From the NCBI GenBank assembly GCA_002973575.1, contig PVEQ01000007.1:1-64000 (forward strand): a stretch of 64,000 nucleotides of DNA, written 5' to 3'. The translations under genes and the position numbers were made by a program. This document shows positions 50,613-59,516 of the stretch, one piece after another; position 1 is the first letter of the stretch; the number at the start of each line of letters is the position of its first letter. Origin of the DNA: Sediminibacterium magnilacihabitans. Lineage in GTDB: Bacteria > Bacteroidota > Bacteroidia > Chitinophagales > Chitinophagaceae. The notes below the pieces were generated by a model. The model was given only the letters and a program-made list of their open reading frames with translations, made no database searches and had not been told where the DNA came from.

Positions 50613-51686
50613 ATGAAACTTCACAACTTCAATTCAGGACCTTCGATCCTGCCACAACCCGTATTGGAAGCAGCTTCCAGGGCTATCCTCGATTTCAATG
50701 GCACTGGATTGTCTATTCTGGAAATCGGTCATCGTACCGCCTGGTTCCAGGAAATATTGAATGAAGCTATTAGCTCCGTAAAAACATTGATGCAACTGGG
50801 CGATGACCATGAAGTGCTTTTTCTGCACGGAGGCGCTACCACACAGTTCATGCAGGTACCGATGAACCTGCTGGATGAAAATGCCATGGCCGCATACTGC
50901 GATAATGGTATCTGGGGAAACAAGGCACACAAAGAAGCGGCTTTGTTTGGAAAGGTGCAGGTAGTGTCTGATACGTCTGACCGCAAACACAGTTATATAC
51001 AGAAAGATTTTGCTATTCCTTCCGATGCCAGCTATTTACATATCACTACCAACAATACAGTGGAAGGTACACAGTGGCACCAGTTCCCGCAAACAGCAGT
51101 ACCGCTGGTGGCCGATATGAGCAGTGATATTTTTTGCAGGCCGATGGACTTCAACAAATTCGCGCTCATTTATGCAGGCGCGCAAAAGAATATGGGAGCC
51201 GCCGGTGTGAACATGACTGTCATTCGCAAAGACGTGCTGGGTAAGGTATCCCGGAAGATACCTGCCATCATGGACTACAGCAAACACATTGCAGCCGGAT
51301 CGCTGATGAATACACCACCGGTTTTTGCAGTTTATGTGAGCATGCTTACGCTGCGCTGGATATTGAACGAAGGCGGACTGCCCGAAATGGAGAAAAGGAA
51401 CCGCGCGAAGGCGGACTTGTTTTACAATACACTCGACAGCCTGCAGGAAGTGTACCAGCCGGTAGTTGCCAAAGAAGACCGCAGCTGGATGAATGCCATT
51501 TTCTTTTTACAGAAACCCTCTCTCGAAGAAAGCTTCCTGAATCTTTGCAAACAGGAGGGCATGATCGGCGTTAAAGGCTACCGTACTGTGGGTGGCGTCA
51601 GGATCAGCATGTACAATGCCCTCCCGCTGGAAAGCGTACAGACCTTCTGCGACCTGATGCGCCATTTTGCCTCCAAGAACGGATGA
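50613..51686 (+). CDS. serC: Phosphoserine aminotransferase
   Basis: A 357-residue fold-type I aminotransferase, step two of serine synthesis (3-phosphohydroxypyruvate to phosphoserine). NFNSGPSILPQPVLEAA at the N-terminus, GHRTAWFQEI and the Schiff-base lysine in YAGAQKNMGAAGVNMTVIRKD are diagnostic. The ATG at 50613 is chosen over the frame opening at 50547 because the extension crosses the palindrome. No serA is adjacent. Confidence 0.95.
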   Translation: MKLHNFNSGPSILPQPVLEAASRAILDFNGTGLSILEIGHRTAWFQEILNEAISSVKTLMQLGDDHEVLFLHGGATTQFMQVPMNLLDENAMAAYCDNGIWGNKAHKEAALFGKVQVVSDTSDRKHSYIQKDFAIPSDASYLHITTNNTVEGTQWHQFPQTAVPLVADMSSDIFCRPMDFNKFALIYAGAQKNMGAAGVNMTVIRKDVLGKVSRKIPAIMDYSKHIAAGSLMNTPPVFAVYVSMLTLRWILNEGGLPEMEKRNRAKADLFYNTLDSLQEVYQPVVAKEDRSWMNAIFFLQKPSLEESFLNLCKQEGMIGVKGYRTVGGVRISMYNALPLESVQTFCDLMRHFASKNG

Positions 51687-51723
51687 TTTTGATAAACGGT
51701 TGTGCCGGGAAAAAGTTTTGCAC

Positions 51724-51731
51724 TAATTTTG
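51724..51731 (+). promoter_or_regulatory. -7 promoter box of the second tetR gene
   Basis: TAATTTTG matches TAnnTTTG, 25 bases before the ATG at 51757, with a GTTG about 21 bases upstream (51699-51702). Confidence 0.55.
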
Positions 51732-51756
51732 GACCGAAAAACGATTTTAGTCGAAA

Positions 51757-52386
51757 ATGATCACCTCACCCAAAGACGAACTGATCAGGGAAGAGATACT
51801 GAAAGTAGCGCAGAAGCTTTTCCAGCAATATGGTCTTAAAAAGACCACGATGGAAGATATTGCCAAAGCACTGGGTAAGGGGAAAAGCACATTGTATTAT
51901 TATTTCTGCAGCAAGGAAGAAATATTCGATGCGGTGATCATGAAGGAAATGGATGAAGTGTTCCACCAGGTGATGCAGGCTGTGAACCATGCAGTTACCG
52001 CAGAGGAGAAGCTGAAAATGTTTGCCGTTACCAAGATCAAGGCGCTGCAAAAAAAATCAAATCTTTATAAGATCGTCAGGGGCGAATTACAGGAGAATAT
52101 GCGGTGCATGAAACACATGTACCTCGCATACGACCAGCAGGAAACCAAACTGATGAAGAGTATCCTTTCATTCGGACTGGCCAATGGCGAATTCGACAGT
52201 AGTATCGGTAAGGAGCTAGACCTGTTACCCTCGGTTATGGTGAGCTCGCTGCGCGGCATAGAGCGCGACATGTTCATCAACAATAAATACACTAAAATGG
52301 AGGCGCGGATAGGATCCATTGTTTCGATTCTGATACGCGGACTTAAAAAAGTAAAATATACACAGCCGCCAATCGTTCTATCATAG
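51757..52386 (+). CDS. TetR/AcrR family transcriptional regulator
   Basis: A 209-residue regulator with an N-terminal TetR helix-turn-helix (ILKVAQKLFQQYGLKKTTMEDIAKALGKGKSTLYYYF, in about 14-50; split here for length by the LFQQYG and GKGKSTLYYYF landmarks). The effector domain is not recognisable. It stands directly upstream of the inositol-phosphate synthase gene and downstream of serC, so control of the lipid cluster is possible, but a terminator hairpin follows it and no sharp operator is seen. Confidence 0.88.
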   Translation: MITSPKDELIREEILKVAQKLFQQYGLKKTTMEDIAKALGKGKSTLYYYFCSKEEIFDAVIMKEMDEVFHQVMQAVNHAVTAEEKLKMFAVTKIKALQKKSNLYKIVRGELQENMRCMKHMYLAYDQQETKLMKSILSFGLANGEFDSSIGKELDLLPSVMVSSLRGIERDMFINNKYTKMEARIGSIVSILIRGLKKVKYTQPPIVLS

Positions 52387-52404
52387 GTTGATTGGCGGAT
52401 TTAT
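52366..52404 (+). terminator. Terminator spanning the tetR stop codon
   Basis: CCGCCAATC (52366-52374) and GATTGGCGG (52390-52398) are perfect 9-base arms around the stop codon, followed by ATTTATT. It separates tetR from the inositol-phosphate synthase gene. Confidence 0.65.
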
Positions 52405-52425
52405 TGAACGGTAAATACATAAAAA

Positions 52426-53751
52426 ATGAAAGAACAGATTCAATCAGCGGATGGTAAACTGGGTATACTGCTGCCCGGTTTAGGCGCCGTAGCCACCACA
52501 TTCATTGCCGGGGTAGCAGCCGTAAACAAGGGTCTGGCCCAACCCATCGGGGCGCTTACGCAGATGGGAAATATTCGTTTGGGTAAGCGCACGGAAAACA
52601 GGTACCCGCTGATCAAGGATTTTGTTCCTTTAGCCAACCTGCAGGACGTAGTTTTCGGCGGATGGGATGTATACGACGATAATGTGTATGAAGCAGCCAT
52701 GAAAGCAAAAGTGCTGGAGCCTGCCTTGTTACAGGCCATCAAGCCGGAGCTGGAGGTCATCGTACCCATGAAAGCCGTGTTTGATAAATCTTATGTCAAA
52801 AATCTCGACGGACATAATATCAAAGAAGCGCCTACCAAATACGACCTGGCCAAAGCAGTGGCTGCCGATATCGAGCAGTTCAGCAAGACCAATGGTTGTA
52901 ACAGGGTGGTGCTGGTATGGTGTGGTTCAACCGAGAAATACATTGAACAATCGGCTGTGCACGAAAGCATCGAAGCTTTCGAAGCAGGATTGAAAAATAA
53001 CGATCCAGCCATATCGCCCAGCATGATCTATGCCTATGCCGCCATCAGGATGGGTATACCTTTTGCGAACGGCGCTCCCAACCTCACTTGCGACATACCT
53101 GCATTGATACAGTTGGCCAAAGAAACCGATACACCGATTGGCGGAAAAGATTTCAAGACCGGACAAACATTGATGAAAACCATACTGGCTCCAGGTTTGC
53201 ACGCAAGAGCACTGGGTGTTCGCGGCTGGTTCTCTACCAATATATTGGGTAACAGGGACGGACTGGTGCTGGACGATCCGGATAATTTCAAAACAAAAGA
53301 AGTATCTAAACTGAGTGTATTGGAAGATATTTTACAACCGGAGATTAATCCAGGATTGTATGGAGAACTGTATCATAAAGTGCGCATCAATTATTATCCT
53401 CCGCACGGTGATAACAAAGAGAGCTGGGACAATATAGATATTTTCGGATGGCTTGGATATGGCATGCAGATCAAGATCAACTTCCTCTGTCGCGATTCTA
53501 TCCTGGCAGCTCCTATCGTGCTTGACCTGGCATTGTTCATGGACCTTGCCAAGCGCGCAGGTATGACAGGTATCCAGGAATGGTTATCGTTCTATTTCAA
53601 ATCGCCGCAAACAGCGCCAGGCCTGAGACCGGAACATGATATTTTCAAACAGTTGATCAAGTTGCAGAATACGTTGCGTCATCTTATGGGAGAAGACCTG
53701 ATCACCCACCTGGGATTGGATTATTACCAGGACCTGGTTGAAGCATTATGA
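52426..53751 (+). CDS. Myo-inositol-1-phosphate synthase
   Basis: A 441-residue NAD-dependent synthase that turns glucose-6-phosphate into inositol-3-phosphate (1L-myo-inositol 1-phosphate). The N-terminal nucleotide motif LLPGLGAVATTFIAG, the mid-protein VVLVWCGSTEKY, GGKDFKTGQTLMKT and the C-terminal DDPDNFKTKEVSKLSVLEDIL are typical. It supplies the head group for inositol lipids, consistent with the phosphatidyltransferase, phosphatase and PAP2 genes downstream. pgpA overlaps its stop in ATGA. Confidence 0.93.
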   Translation: MKEQIQSADGKLGILLPGLGAVATTFIAGVAAVNKGLAQPIGALTQMGNIRLGKRTENRYPLIKDFVPLANLQDVVFGGWDVYDDNVYEAAMKAKVLEPALLQAIKPELEVIVPMKAVFDKSYVKNLDGHNIKEAPTKYDLAKAVAADIEQFSKTNGCNRVVLVWCGSTEKYIEQSAVHESIEAFEAGLKNNDPAISPSMIYAYAAIRMGIPFANGAPNLTCDIPALIQLAKETDTPIGGKDFKTGQTLMKTILAPGLHARALGVRGWFSTNILGNRDGLVLDDPDNFKTKEVSKLSVLEDILQPEINPGLYGELYHKVRINYYPPHGDNKESWDNIDIFGWLGYGMQIKINFLCRDSILAAPIVLDLALFMDLAKRAGMTGIQEWLSFYFKSPQTAPGLRPEHDIFKQLIKLQNTLRHLMGEDLITHLGLDYYQDLVEAL

Positions 53752-54200
53752 TCACCATCAGTAAACTGGTCGCCAGTTGCTTTGGAATAGGATATGTTCG
53801 CGGAGGAGGTACCATTGCTGCTGCGCTAACTGCCGCAGTATGGTACCTGACCCCACTGAAAACAGCGGGCTACACGACTGGTCTCATAGTTGCAGTGATC
53901 GTTGTTTTTGCAGGCACCTGGGTTGCATCGAAGACCGAAAAAGATTGGGGAAAAGACAGCAGCCGTGTAGTGATCGATGAAGTGGCAGGTATGTGTGTTA
54001 CGCTGTTGTTCGTGCCGGTAAAATTTTGGTATGTGGTAGCAGGACTGATCCTGTTCCGTTTTTTTGATATTGTAAAACCGCTGCTGATCCGTAAAACAGA
54101 ATCACTGCCCGGAGGCTGGGGTGTGATGGCCGATGATGTGGTTGCAGGTATATACAGTAACCTGCTGCTCCAACTTGTGTTGTGGTTCAACTTGTTTTAA
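53748..54200 (+). CDS. PgpA-like lipid phosphatase
   Basis: A 150-residue membrane protein of the phosphatidylglycerophosphatase A family. The acidic motif SSRVVIDEVAGMCVTL, FRFFDIVKP and GGWGVMADDVVAGIYSNL are visible. In Bacteroides inositol-lipid loci a PgpA-like protein removes the phosphate from phosphatidylinositol phosphate, and the 4-base overlap with the inositol-phosphate synthase favours that role here over phosphatidylglycerol synthesis. Confidence 0.88.
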   Translation: MITISKLVASCFGIGYVRGGGTIAAALTAAVWYLTPLKTAGYTTGLIVAVIVVFAGTWVASKTEKDWGKDSSRVVIDEVAGMCVTLLFVPVKFWYVVAGLILFRFFDIVKPLLIRKTESLPGGWGVMADDVVAGIYSNLLLQLVLWFNLF

Positions 54201-54203
54201 ACG

Positions 54204-54575
54204 ATGGTTACTTTTATAAAAGCACAGGCCGCTTCGCTGGGCGCCACCATAGTGGATTTCGCTGTCACCATCATTTTGGTGGAAGTGTTTTACTGCTGGT
54301 ACCTGGCTGCAAGTGTGATCGGTACCATCAGCGGAGGAGTTGCCAACTTCATGCTGGGAAGGAGATGGGTATTCAAGGCAACGGAGAAAGGCATTCCTAT
54401 ACAGGCGATCAAATACCTGCTCGTATGGATGGGCAACCTGGTATTGGTTTCGGGTGGTGTATATGTAGTTACGAACTATGGAAGAATAAATTATGTGTTG
54501 TCGAAGATGCTGGTATCAGTAGTTATAGGCGCTACCTATAATTACCTGATGCAAAAGAGATTCGTGTTTAAATAG
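54204..54575 (+). CDS. GtrA family membrane protein
   Basis: A 123-residue protein with four transmembrane helices and the GtrA pattern (VDFAVTIILVEVF, GGVANFMLGRRWVFK, YNYLMQKRFVFK). GtrA proteins are thought to flip or help flip lipid-linked sugars. Here, 3 bases after pgpA, it may assist transfer of an inositol-lipid intermediate. The frame at 54182-54541 in another phase is not coding. Confidence 0.85.
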   Translation: MVTFIKAQAASLGATIVDFAVTIILVEVFYCWYLAASVIGTISGGVANFMLGRRWVFKATEKGIPIQAIKYLLVWMGNLVLVSGGVYVVTNYGRINYVLSKMLVSVVIGATYNYLMQKRFVFK

Positions 54576-54580
54576 TTGTT

Positions 54581-57142
54581 ATGGAAAGGAAAAGGACCCT
54601 GATAAAATATTTATTTTCCTTACTGTTCTTGTTGTTGGGCTTTGCTTATGCAGCAGTATCACAAACCGTGATACAAGGAAAGGTCGTTGATACAGTTACC
54701 AAACAACCACTGCAGTATGTGAGCGTGGTATTCAAAGGAGGACGCGGAACAGTTACCGACAGTCTGGGTAATTATACACTCCAATCAACTGGTAAGATTT
54801 CCAATCCTACTATTCAGATTTCTTATGTAGGATATATCACCATTTCAAGACCTATTGCAATAGGTAAGGAGCAAACCATCAACCTCGAAATGGAGACGGA
54901 CCCCCGTGCCGTGAACAATGTAACCGTTACTACTAATAAGCGGGCGAAATACAGGAATAAGAATAACCCGGCGGTTGAGCTCATCAGGCGCGTGATCGAA
55001 AATAAACCGATCAACCGCATGGAACGGTATAATTATCTCCAATACGACCAGTACGAAAAACTGGAAGTATCACTCAGCAGTATTCCCGAAAAAATAACGA
55101 ACAGCAAACTGTTGCGCAAGTACCAGTTCTTATTCGATAACAAGGATACTGTATCTGTTCGCGGCAAATCGTTGATGCCGGTTTACCTGGAAGAGACATT
55201 GTCGAAAAAATATTATCGCCGTAATCCAGAAAAAACCAAAACCATTGTCACCGGCCAGAAGCAGGTGAACTTTGGTGAATACATCGATAACCAAGGAGTA
55301 AGCAGTTACCTGAACAGGTTGGTAATGGATGTGGATATATACGACAACAATATCCCGCTTTTCACGTACCAGTTCCTGAGCCCCATTGCCGATCTCGGTC
55401 CCACGTTTTACATGTATTATATCAAGGATACAGTAACCGATGAGAATGGCAGGAAGCTGATCAAAATGTATTTCACACCCAGGAATACCAACGACCTGCT
55501 CTTCAGGGGTAATATGTACATCACGCTCGATGGAAACTATGCCGTTCAGAAACTGAATATGTTCATCAGCAAAAACGCCAACCTGAACTGGGTGCGTGAA
55601 CTGCATATCGACCTTGATTTTGAAAAAAGCGAGGATAGCCGTTACCATATCAAGAAAAGCAGTGTGATGGCCGAAGCCGGTATTACCAAATCGGGGGCCA
55701 GCGGTTTTTATGGCAGCAGAACTGTATCGTATAAGAACTATGTAGTGAACAAACCATTGTCTGATAGCATATACAATGGACCTTCACTGGTAAAACTGGA
55801 TAAGGCCGGGCTGCATACCGACAGCTTCTGGCTGGCCAACCGTCACGACTCACTTACACATACCGAATCGAAGATATACAGCAATATCGATAGCCTGGAA
55901 AAAATGCCTTCGTTCCGGAGAGCTATGGCTATTGCTACTTTGCTGGTTGCGGGGTATACCTCTTTTGGTCCGTTTGAAGTAGGACCTGTTAATGCGTTCT
56001 ACAGTTTCAATCCCATTGAAGGATTCAAGTTGAGACTGGGCGGCAGAACCACGCCTAAGATGAGCAAACGCATTTATTTTGAAACTTATGGCGCTTATGG
56101 ATTCAAAGATGAGAAATGGAAATATTTCCTCAGCGGAACTTATTCCATCAACAATAAATCGATCTATGAATACCCTTTGAACTTCATCAGGGCCAGCTAC
56201 CAGAAAGATACCAAGATACCCGGCCAGGAATTGCAGTTTGTATCGGAAGATAATTTCCTGTTGTCTTTCAAAAGAGGTAAGAACGATAAACTATTGTACA
56301 ACGATATCTTCAAACTGGAATACATACATGAACTGCCCAGCCATTTGTCGTACACTTTTGGGTTCAAGCATTGGCAACACCAACCCGCGGGAGCTATCAG
56401 TTATAGCAAAGTAGATAGTACCGGGACGGTGGCCGTAGATCATATCACCACCACCGAACTTTCCGGTGAATTGCGCTGGGCGCCGCATGAACAATTTTAC
56501 CAGGGTAAAGTGTATCGTATTCCCATCATCAATAAATATCCCATTTTAACACTGCGTTTTACGGCAGGTGTGAAAGGATTGTTTGGTAGTGAATACAATT
56601 ACCAGAACCTGAACCTGCGGGTAGAAAAGAGGGCTTATATGTCGCAGTTGGGTTACAGCGACCTGGTGTTGGAGGGCGGTTTTATTTTCGGACAGCTTCC
56701 TTATCCACTTATGACCATTCACCGTGCCAACCAGACTTATGCTTACCAGTTGAATTCATATAACCTGATGAACTTTATGGAGTTCGTAAGTGACCACTAT
56801 GCAGGTGTTACGATCGATCACCATTTCAATGGGTTGATCTTTAACCGGATCCCTTTGATGAGAAAGCTCAAATTGAGGGAACTGTTGTCGGTGAAAGTGT
56901 TGTACGGAGGTGTCCGGGATGAAAACAATCCCAACCTGAACCCTGCTTTGATCAAGTTTCCTTCCCTGGAAGGAACTACAACGAGTTTCTCACTTTCCAA
57001 AGAACCTTATATCGAAGGCAGTGTAGGAGTGGGTAATATATTCAAACTGATCAGGGTAGACCTGGTGAAACGATTCACTTACCTGAACAATCCTTATATC
57101 GCTACGATCGGTGTACGGACCAGGTTCAAGTTCGATTTTTAA
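54581..57142 (+). CDS. DUF5686 protein with carboxypeptidase-like regulatory domain
   Basis: An 853-residue outer-membrane protein. A signal peptide (about 1-28) precedes a CarboxypepD_reg-like beta-sandwich (about 30-115, VIQGKVVDTVTKQPLQYVSV) and a long DUF5686 region (about 120-853) with beta-strands ending in an aromatic residue (TRFKFDF), as for outer-membrane barrels. The function is unknown; it is last of the run beginning with inositol-phosphate synthase and is followed by a terminator. Confidence 0.88.
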   Translation: MERKRTLIKYLFSLLFLLLGFAYAAVSQTVIQGKVVDTVTKQPLQYVSVVFKGGRGTVTDSLGNYTLQSTGKISNPTIQISYVGYITISRPIAIGKEQTINLEMETDPRAVNNVTVTTNKRAKYRNKNNPAVELIRRVIENKPINRMERYNYLQYDQYEKLEVSLSSIPEKITNSKLLRKYQFLFDNKDTVSVRGKSLMPVYLEETLSKKYYRRNPEKTKTIVTGQKQVNFGEYIDNQGVSSYLNRLVMDVDIYDNNIPLFTYQFLSPIADLGPTFYMYYIKDTVTDENGRKLIKMYFTPRNTNDLLFRGNMYITLDGNYAVQKLNMFISKNANLNWVRELHIDLDFEKSEDSRYHIKKSSVMAEAGITKSGASGFYGSRTVSYKNYVVNKPLSDSIYNGPSLVKLDKAGLHTDSFWLANRHDSLTHTESKIYSNIDSLEKMPSFRRAMAIATLLVAGYTSFGPFEVGPVNAFYSFNPIEGFKLRLGGRTTPKMSKRIYFETYGAYGFKDEKWKYFLSGTYSINNKSIYEYPLNFIRASYQKDTKIPGQELQFVSEDNFLLSFKRGKNDKLLYNDIFKLEYIHELPSHLSYTFGFKHWQHQPAGAISYSKVDSTGTVAVDHITTTELSGELRWAPHEQFYQGKVYRIPIINKYPILTLRFTAGVKGLFGSEYNYQNLNLRVEKRAYMSQLGYSDLVLEGGFIFGQLPYPLMTIHRANQTYAYQLNSYNLMNFMEFVSDHYAGVTIDHHFNGLIFNRIPLMRKLKLRELLSVKVLYGGVRDENNPNLNPALIKFPSLEGTTTSFSLSKEPYIEGSVGVGNIFKLIRVDLVKRFTYLNNPYIATIGVRTRFKFDF

Positions 57143-57151
57143 AACGAGTTG

Positions 57152-57200
57152 GAAAGCTGTGGTTGATGATTACAGCTTTCTGGTTAATATATTTTTATTT
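57152..57200 (+). terminator. Terminator after the DUF5686 gene
   Basis: GAAAGCTGT (57152-57160) and ACAGCTTTC (57172-57180) are perfect 9-base arms; a T-rich stretch follows at 57190-57201. It may also mark the start of a new unit, since TATTTTG at 57196-57202 resembles a -7 box. Confidence 0.6.
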
Positions 57201-57222
57201 TGTATTGAAAAGTGCATGATTC

Positions 57223-58518
57223 ATGGAAAAGGCGCCGCTTAGAGTAAGATTGCAGAAAGGCATTTATGTTGTGATAGACCCTTTTGTGAAACTGTTGATC
57301 AAAGCAGGACTCACCCCCAATGCTGTTACCACTATTGGTTTCGCGTTGAATGTGGGTGTAACCATTATTTTTATCAGGGGCGGTGAACGCGGAAACCGTG
57401 GCGATCTTTCTTATGTGGGCTGGGCCGGTGCGTTGATTTTGTTTGCAGGCCTGTTCGATATGCTCGACGGACAGGTGGCGCGTTTGGGAAATATGAGCTC
57501 TTCATTTGGTGCTTTATACGATTCGGTGCTGGACCGTTACAGTGAGTTGGTGATGTTCTTCGGTATCTGTTATTATCTCGTGGCGCATCACTATTTTCTC
57601 AGCTCCATTTTTGCTTTCATTGCCATGATCGGCTCTATGATGGTAAGTTATACGAGGGCAAGGGCGGAAGGATTGGGCATACAGTGTAAAGATGGGTTGA
57701 TGCAAAGGCCCGAGCGGGTGATCCTGATCGGGATTACTGCGATTGCCTGTGGCATCACGGCTCATTATATTGGCGGCGATCATAAATGGTATATTCCAGG
57801 TGTTTCTTTCCATGTGCTGGAAACGATGTCTATTTTTACTGTTCCCATTACAGTGATGGCGGTACTCACCAATCTCACTGCCATCAATCGTTTACGGCAG
57901 GCTGGGAAAGCGCTCAACCATAGAGATGCAGGTCAAAAGCTGCTACTGCTGGCGGGCCTGCTGGTATTGGGTATAGCAACGCAGGCTCATGAAGCGCCCC
58001 GTAAAACCGTGAAGCCAATTGCAAGCGCCGCGGTGATCGATCCGCAAGACACTTTCCCGGTTCCCAAAGGCAATGACAAGCAGTTGTTTTACCTGCAACG
58101 AACGTCGAATACCAACACCATCATTTGTGAGCTGAACCTGAACAGTAAAGGAGAGCTGGATGAAGAAAACCCCGTGCATGTATGCTGGATACGCTATCCG
58201 GAAGGAGGGATGAGAAAGGAGCTCAACTATATCCAACGCATTTTCGCTTACGGCATCAGGTCGCAGATGGAATCGGCCGGCAAATACAAGCTGCATTTTG
58301 TATCGTATAGAAAGCAGACTTTATACCTCATGAAATCGACGCACGACAATAAATTCCACGTTTACACCCATATCAACCAGAAAATGGTGGTGCTGAACAG
58401 GATCTTCATTCGCGTCGACCCAGGCGGTACTTTCTGGTCGCCCAACATCATTTACATGGAGTTGAAGGGTAGGGATGAAGCGACTGGTAAAGAAGTGATG
58501 GAACGATTTAAACCCTGA
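57223..58518 (+). CDS. CDP-alcohol phosphatidyltransferase fused to a DUF4833-like domain
   Basis: A 431-residue two-part protein. Residues 1-225 are a multi-helix CDP-alcohol phosphotransferase with the complete catalytic signature: D79, D82, G83, A86, R87, G96, D100 and D104. Residues about 235-252 (KLLLLAGLLVLGIATQAH) look like an internal signal peptide, and about 262-431 resemble the exported DUF4833 domain (FYLQRTSNTNTIICELNLN, YIQRIFAYGIRS). The first part probably makes phosphatidylinositol phosphate from CDP-diacylglycerol; the second part's role is unknown. Confidence 0.87.
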   Translation: MEKAPLRVRLQKGIYVVIDPFVKLLIKAGLTPNAVTTIGFALNVGVTIIFIRGGERGNRGDLSYVGWAGALILFAGLFDMLDGQVARLGNMSSSFGALYDSVLDRYSELVMFFGICYYLVAHHYFLSSIFAFIAMIGSMMVSYTRARAEGLGIQCKDGLMQRPERVILIGITAIACGITAHYIGGDHKWYIPGVSFHVLETMSIFTVPITVMAVLTNLTAINRLRQAGKALNHRDAGQKLLLLAGLLVLGIATQAHEAPRKTVKPIASAAVIDPQDTFPVPKGNDKQLFYLQRTSNTNTIICELNLNSKGELDEENPVHVCWIRYPEGGMRKELNYIQRIFAYGIRSQMESAGKYKLHFVSYRKQTLYLMKSTHDNKFHVYTHINQKMVVLNRIFIRVDPGGTFWSPNIIYMELKGRDEATGKEVMERFKP

Positions 58519-58519
58519 T

Positions 58520-59464
58520 ATGCAAAGACCTTCTTCCCTTACTACTGCTTCTTTATTCACACGAAAAGACCTGCTGCTAACGGGTACTTTGTCTGTTGCT
58601 TATCTTTTACTATCGTCATTTCTTATTGGATTCAAATCTGAGCAACTGATACTGGTAGTATTGTTCAACACGCTTTACTACCTGTCTGCCGCCACCCGCA
58701 AGTTCATCACCGGGTTTTCCATTTTCATGATCTTCTGGATCATTTTCGATTACATGAAGGCATTTCCCAATTACCATTACAATACAGTGCATATAGAAAG
58801 CCTGTACCAGGCAGAAAAAAAACTGTTTGGCATCTGGCAAGACGGCCGGCTGCTGACACCCAATGAATATTGGTCTTTGCACCGTTATACCCTGCTGGAT
58901 ATAGCTGCGGGCATCTTTTATCTCTGCTGGGTACCGGTGCCATTGGCTTTCGCCGGCTTTTTATTTTTTAAGGACCGCAGGCAGTTCCTTTATTTTTCGC
59001 TCAGCTTTCTGCTGGTGAACCTGATAGGATTTGCGTTCTATTATATTTATCCGGCAGCGCCGCCCTGGTATGTACAGCAATATGGTTTTGGCTTTATCCC
59101 GGGCACACCGGGTAATACCGCGGGCCTCGCGGCGTTCGACCGTATTTTTCATGTAGAGGTATTCAAAGCCCTGTATGCTAAAAGCTCTAATGTGTTCGCT
59201 GCCATGCCTTCGCTGCATGCTGCGTATCCGCTGATCGTGCTGTATTATGGTATCAAAAACAAGTTGGGAGCTGTCAACCTCCTGTTTGTGCTGGTAATGG
59301 CAGGCATCTGGTTCTCGGCCGTGTATTCCGGCCATCATTATGTGTTGGATGTGCTGGCGGGCATAGCCTGCTCAGTAACCGGGATATTCCTGTTCAAATG
59401 GCTGTCGGAAAAACAACCCCTCGTCAAAAAAGGACTGGCCGCTTTTGAAAAAGCCATACGCTGA
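58520..59464 (+). CDS. PAP2 family protein, Aur1/Ipt1-like inositolphosphotransferase
   Basis: A 314-residue protein with about six to seven transmembrane helices. The PAP2 catalytic residues are in AAMPSLHAAYPL (motif 2 Ser/His) and SAVYSGHHYVLDVLAG (motif 3 His/Asp); the arrangement is that of the PAP2_3 (Aur1/Ipt1) branch, which includes inositol-phosphorylceramide synthases. It begins one base after the phosphatidyltransferase gene, suggesting transfer of phosphoinositol to a ceramide-type acceptor. The acceptor is inference. Confidence 0.85.
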   Translation: MQRPSSLTTASLFTRKDLLLTGTLSVAYLLLSSFLIGFKSEQLILVVLFNTLYYLSAATRKFITGFSIFMIFWIIFDYMKAFPNYHYNTVHIESLYQAEKKLFGIWQDGRLLTPNEYWSLHRYTLLDIAAGIFYLCWVPVPLAFAGFLFFKDRRQFLYFSLSFLLVNLIGFAFYYIYPAAPPWYVQQYGFGFIPGTPGNTAGLAAFDRIFHVEVFKALYAKSSNVFAAMPSLHAAYPLIVLYYGIKNKLGAVNLLFVLVMAGIWFSAVYSGHHYVLDVLAGIACSVTGIFLFKWLSEKQPLVKKGLAAFEKAIR

Positions 59465-59516
59465 GAAAGCCAGGACCCTAACATTTCTTTTATAATTATT
59501 TGCAGATATTTGCCGC

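Noticed and set aside
51731..51756. Imperfect GAC..AAAA/TTTT..GTC repeat before the second tetR gene as an operator
   Set aside because: The arms are mismatched in length and sequence; too weak to call.
54182..54541. 119-codon frame overlapping the GtrA gene
   Set aside because: The alternative frame encodes a coherent four-helix GtrA protein; this one does not.
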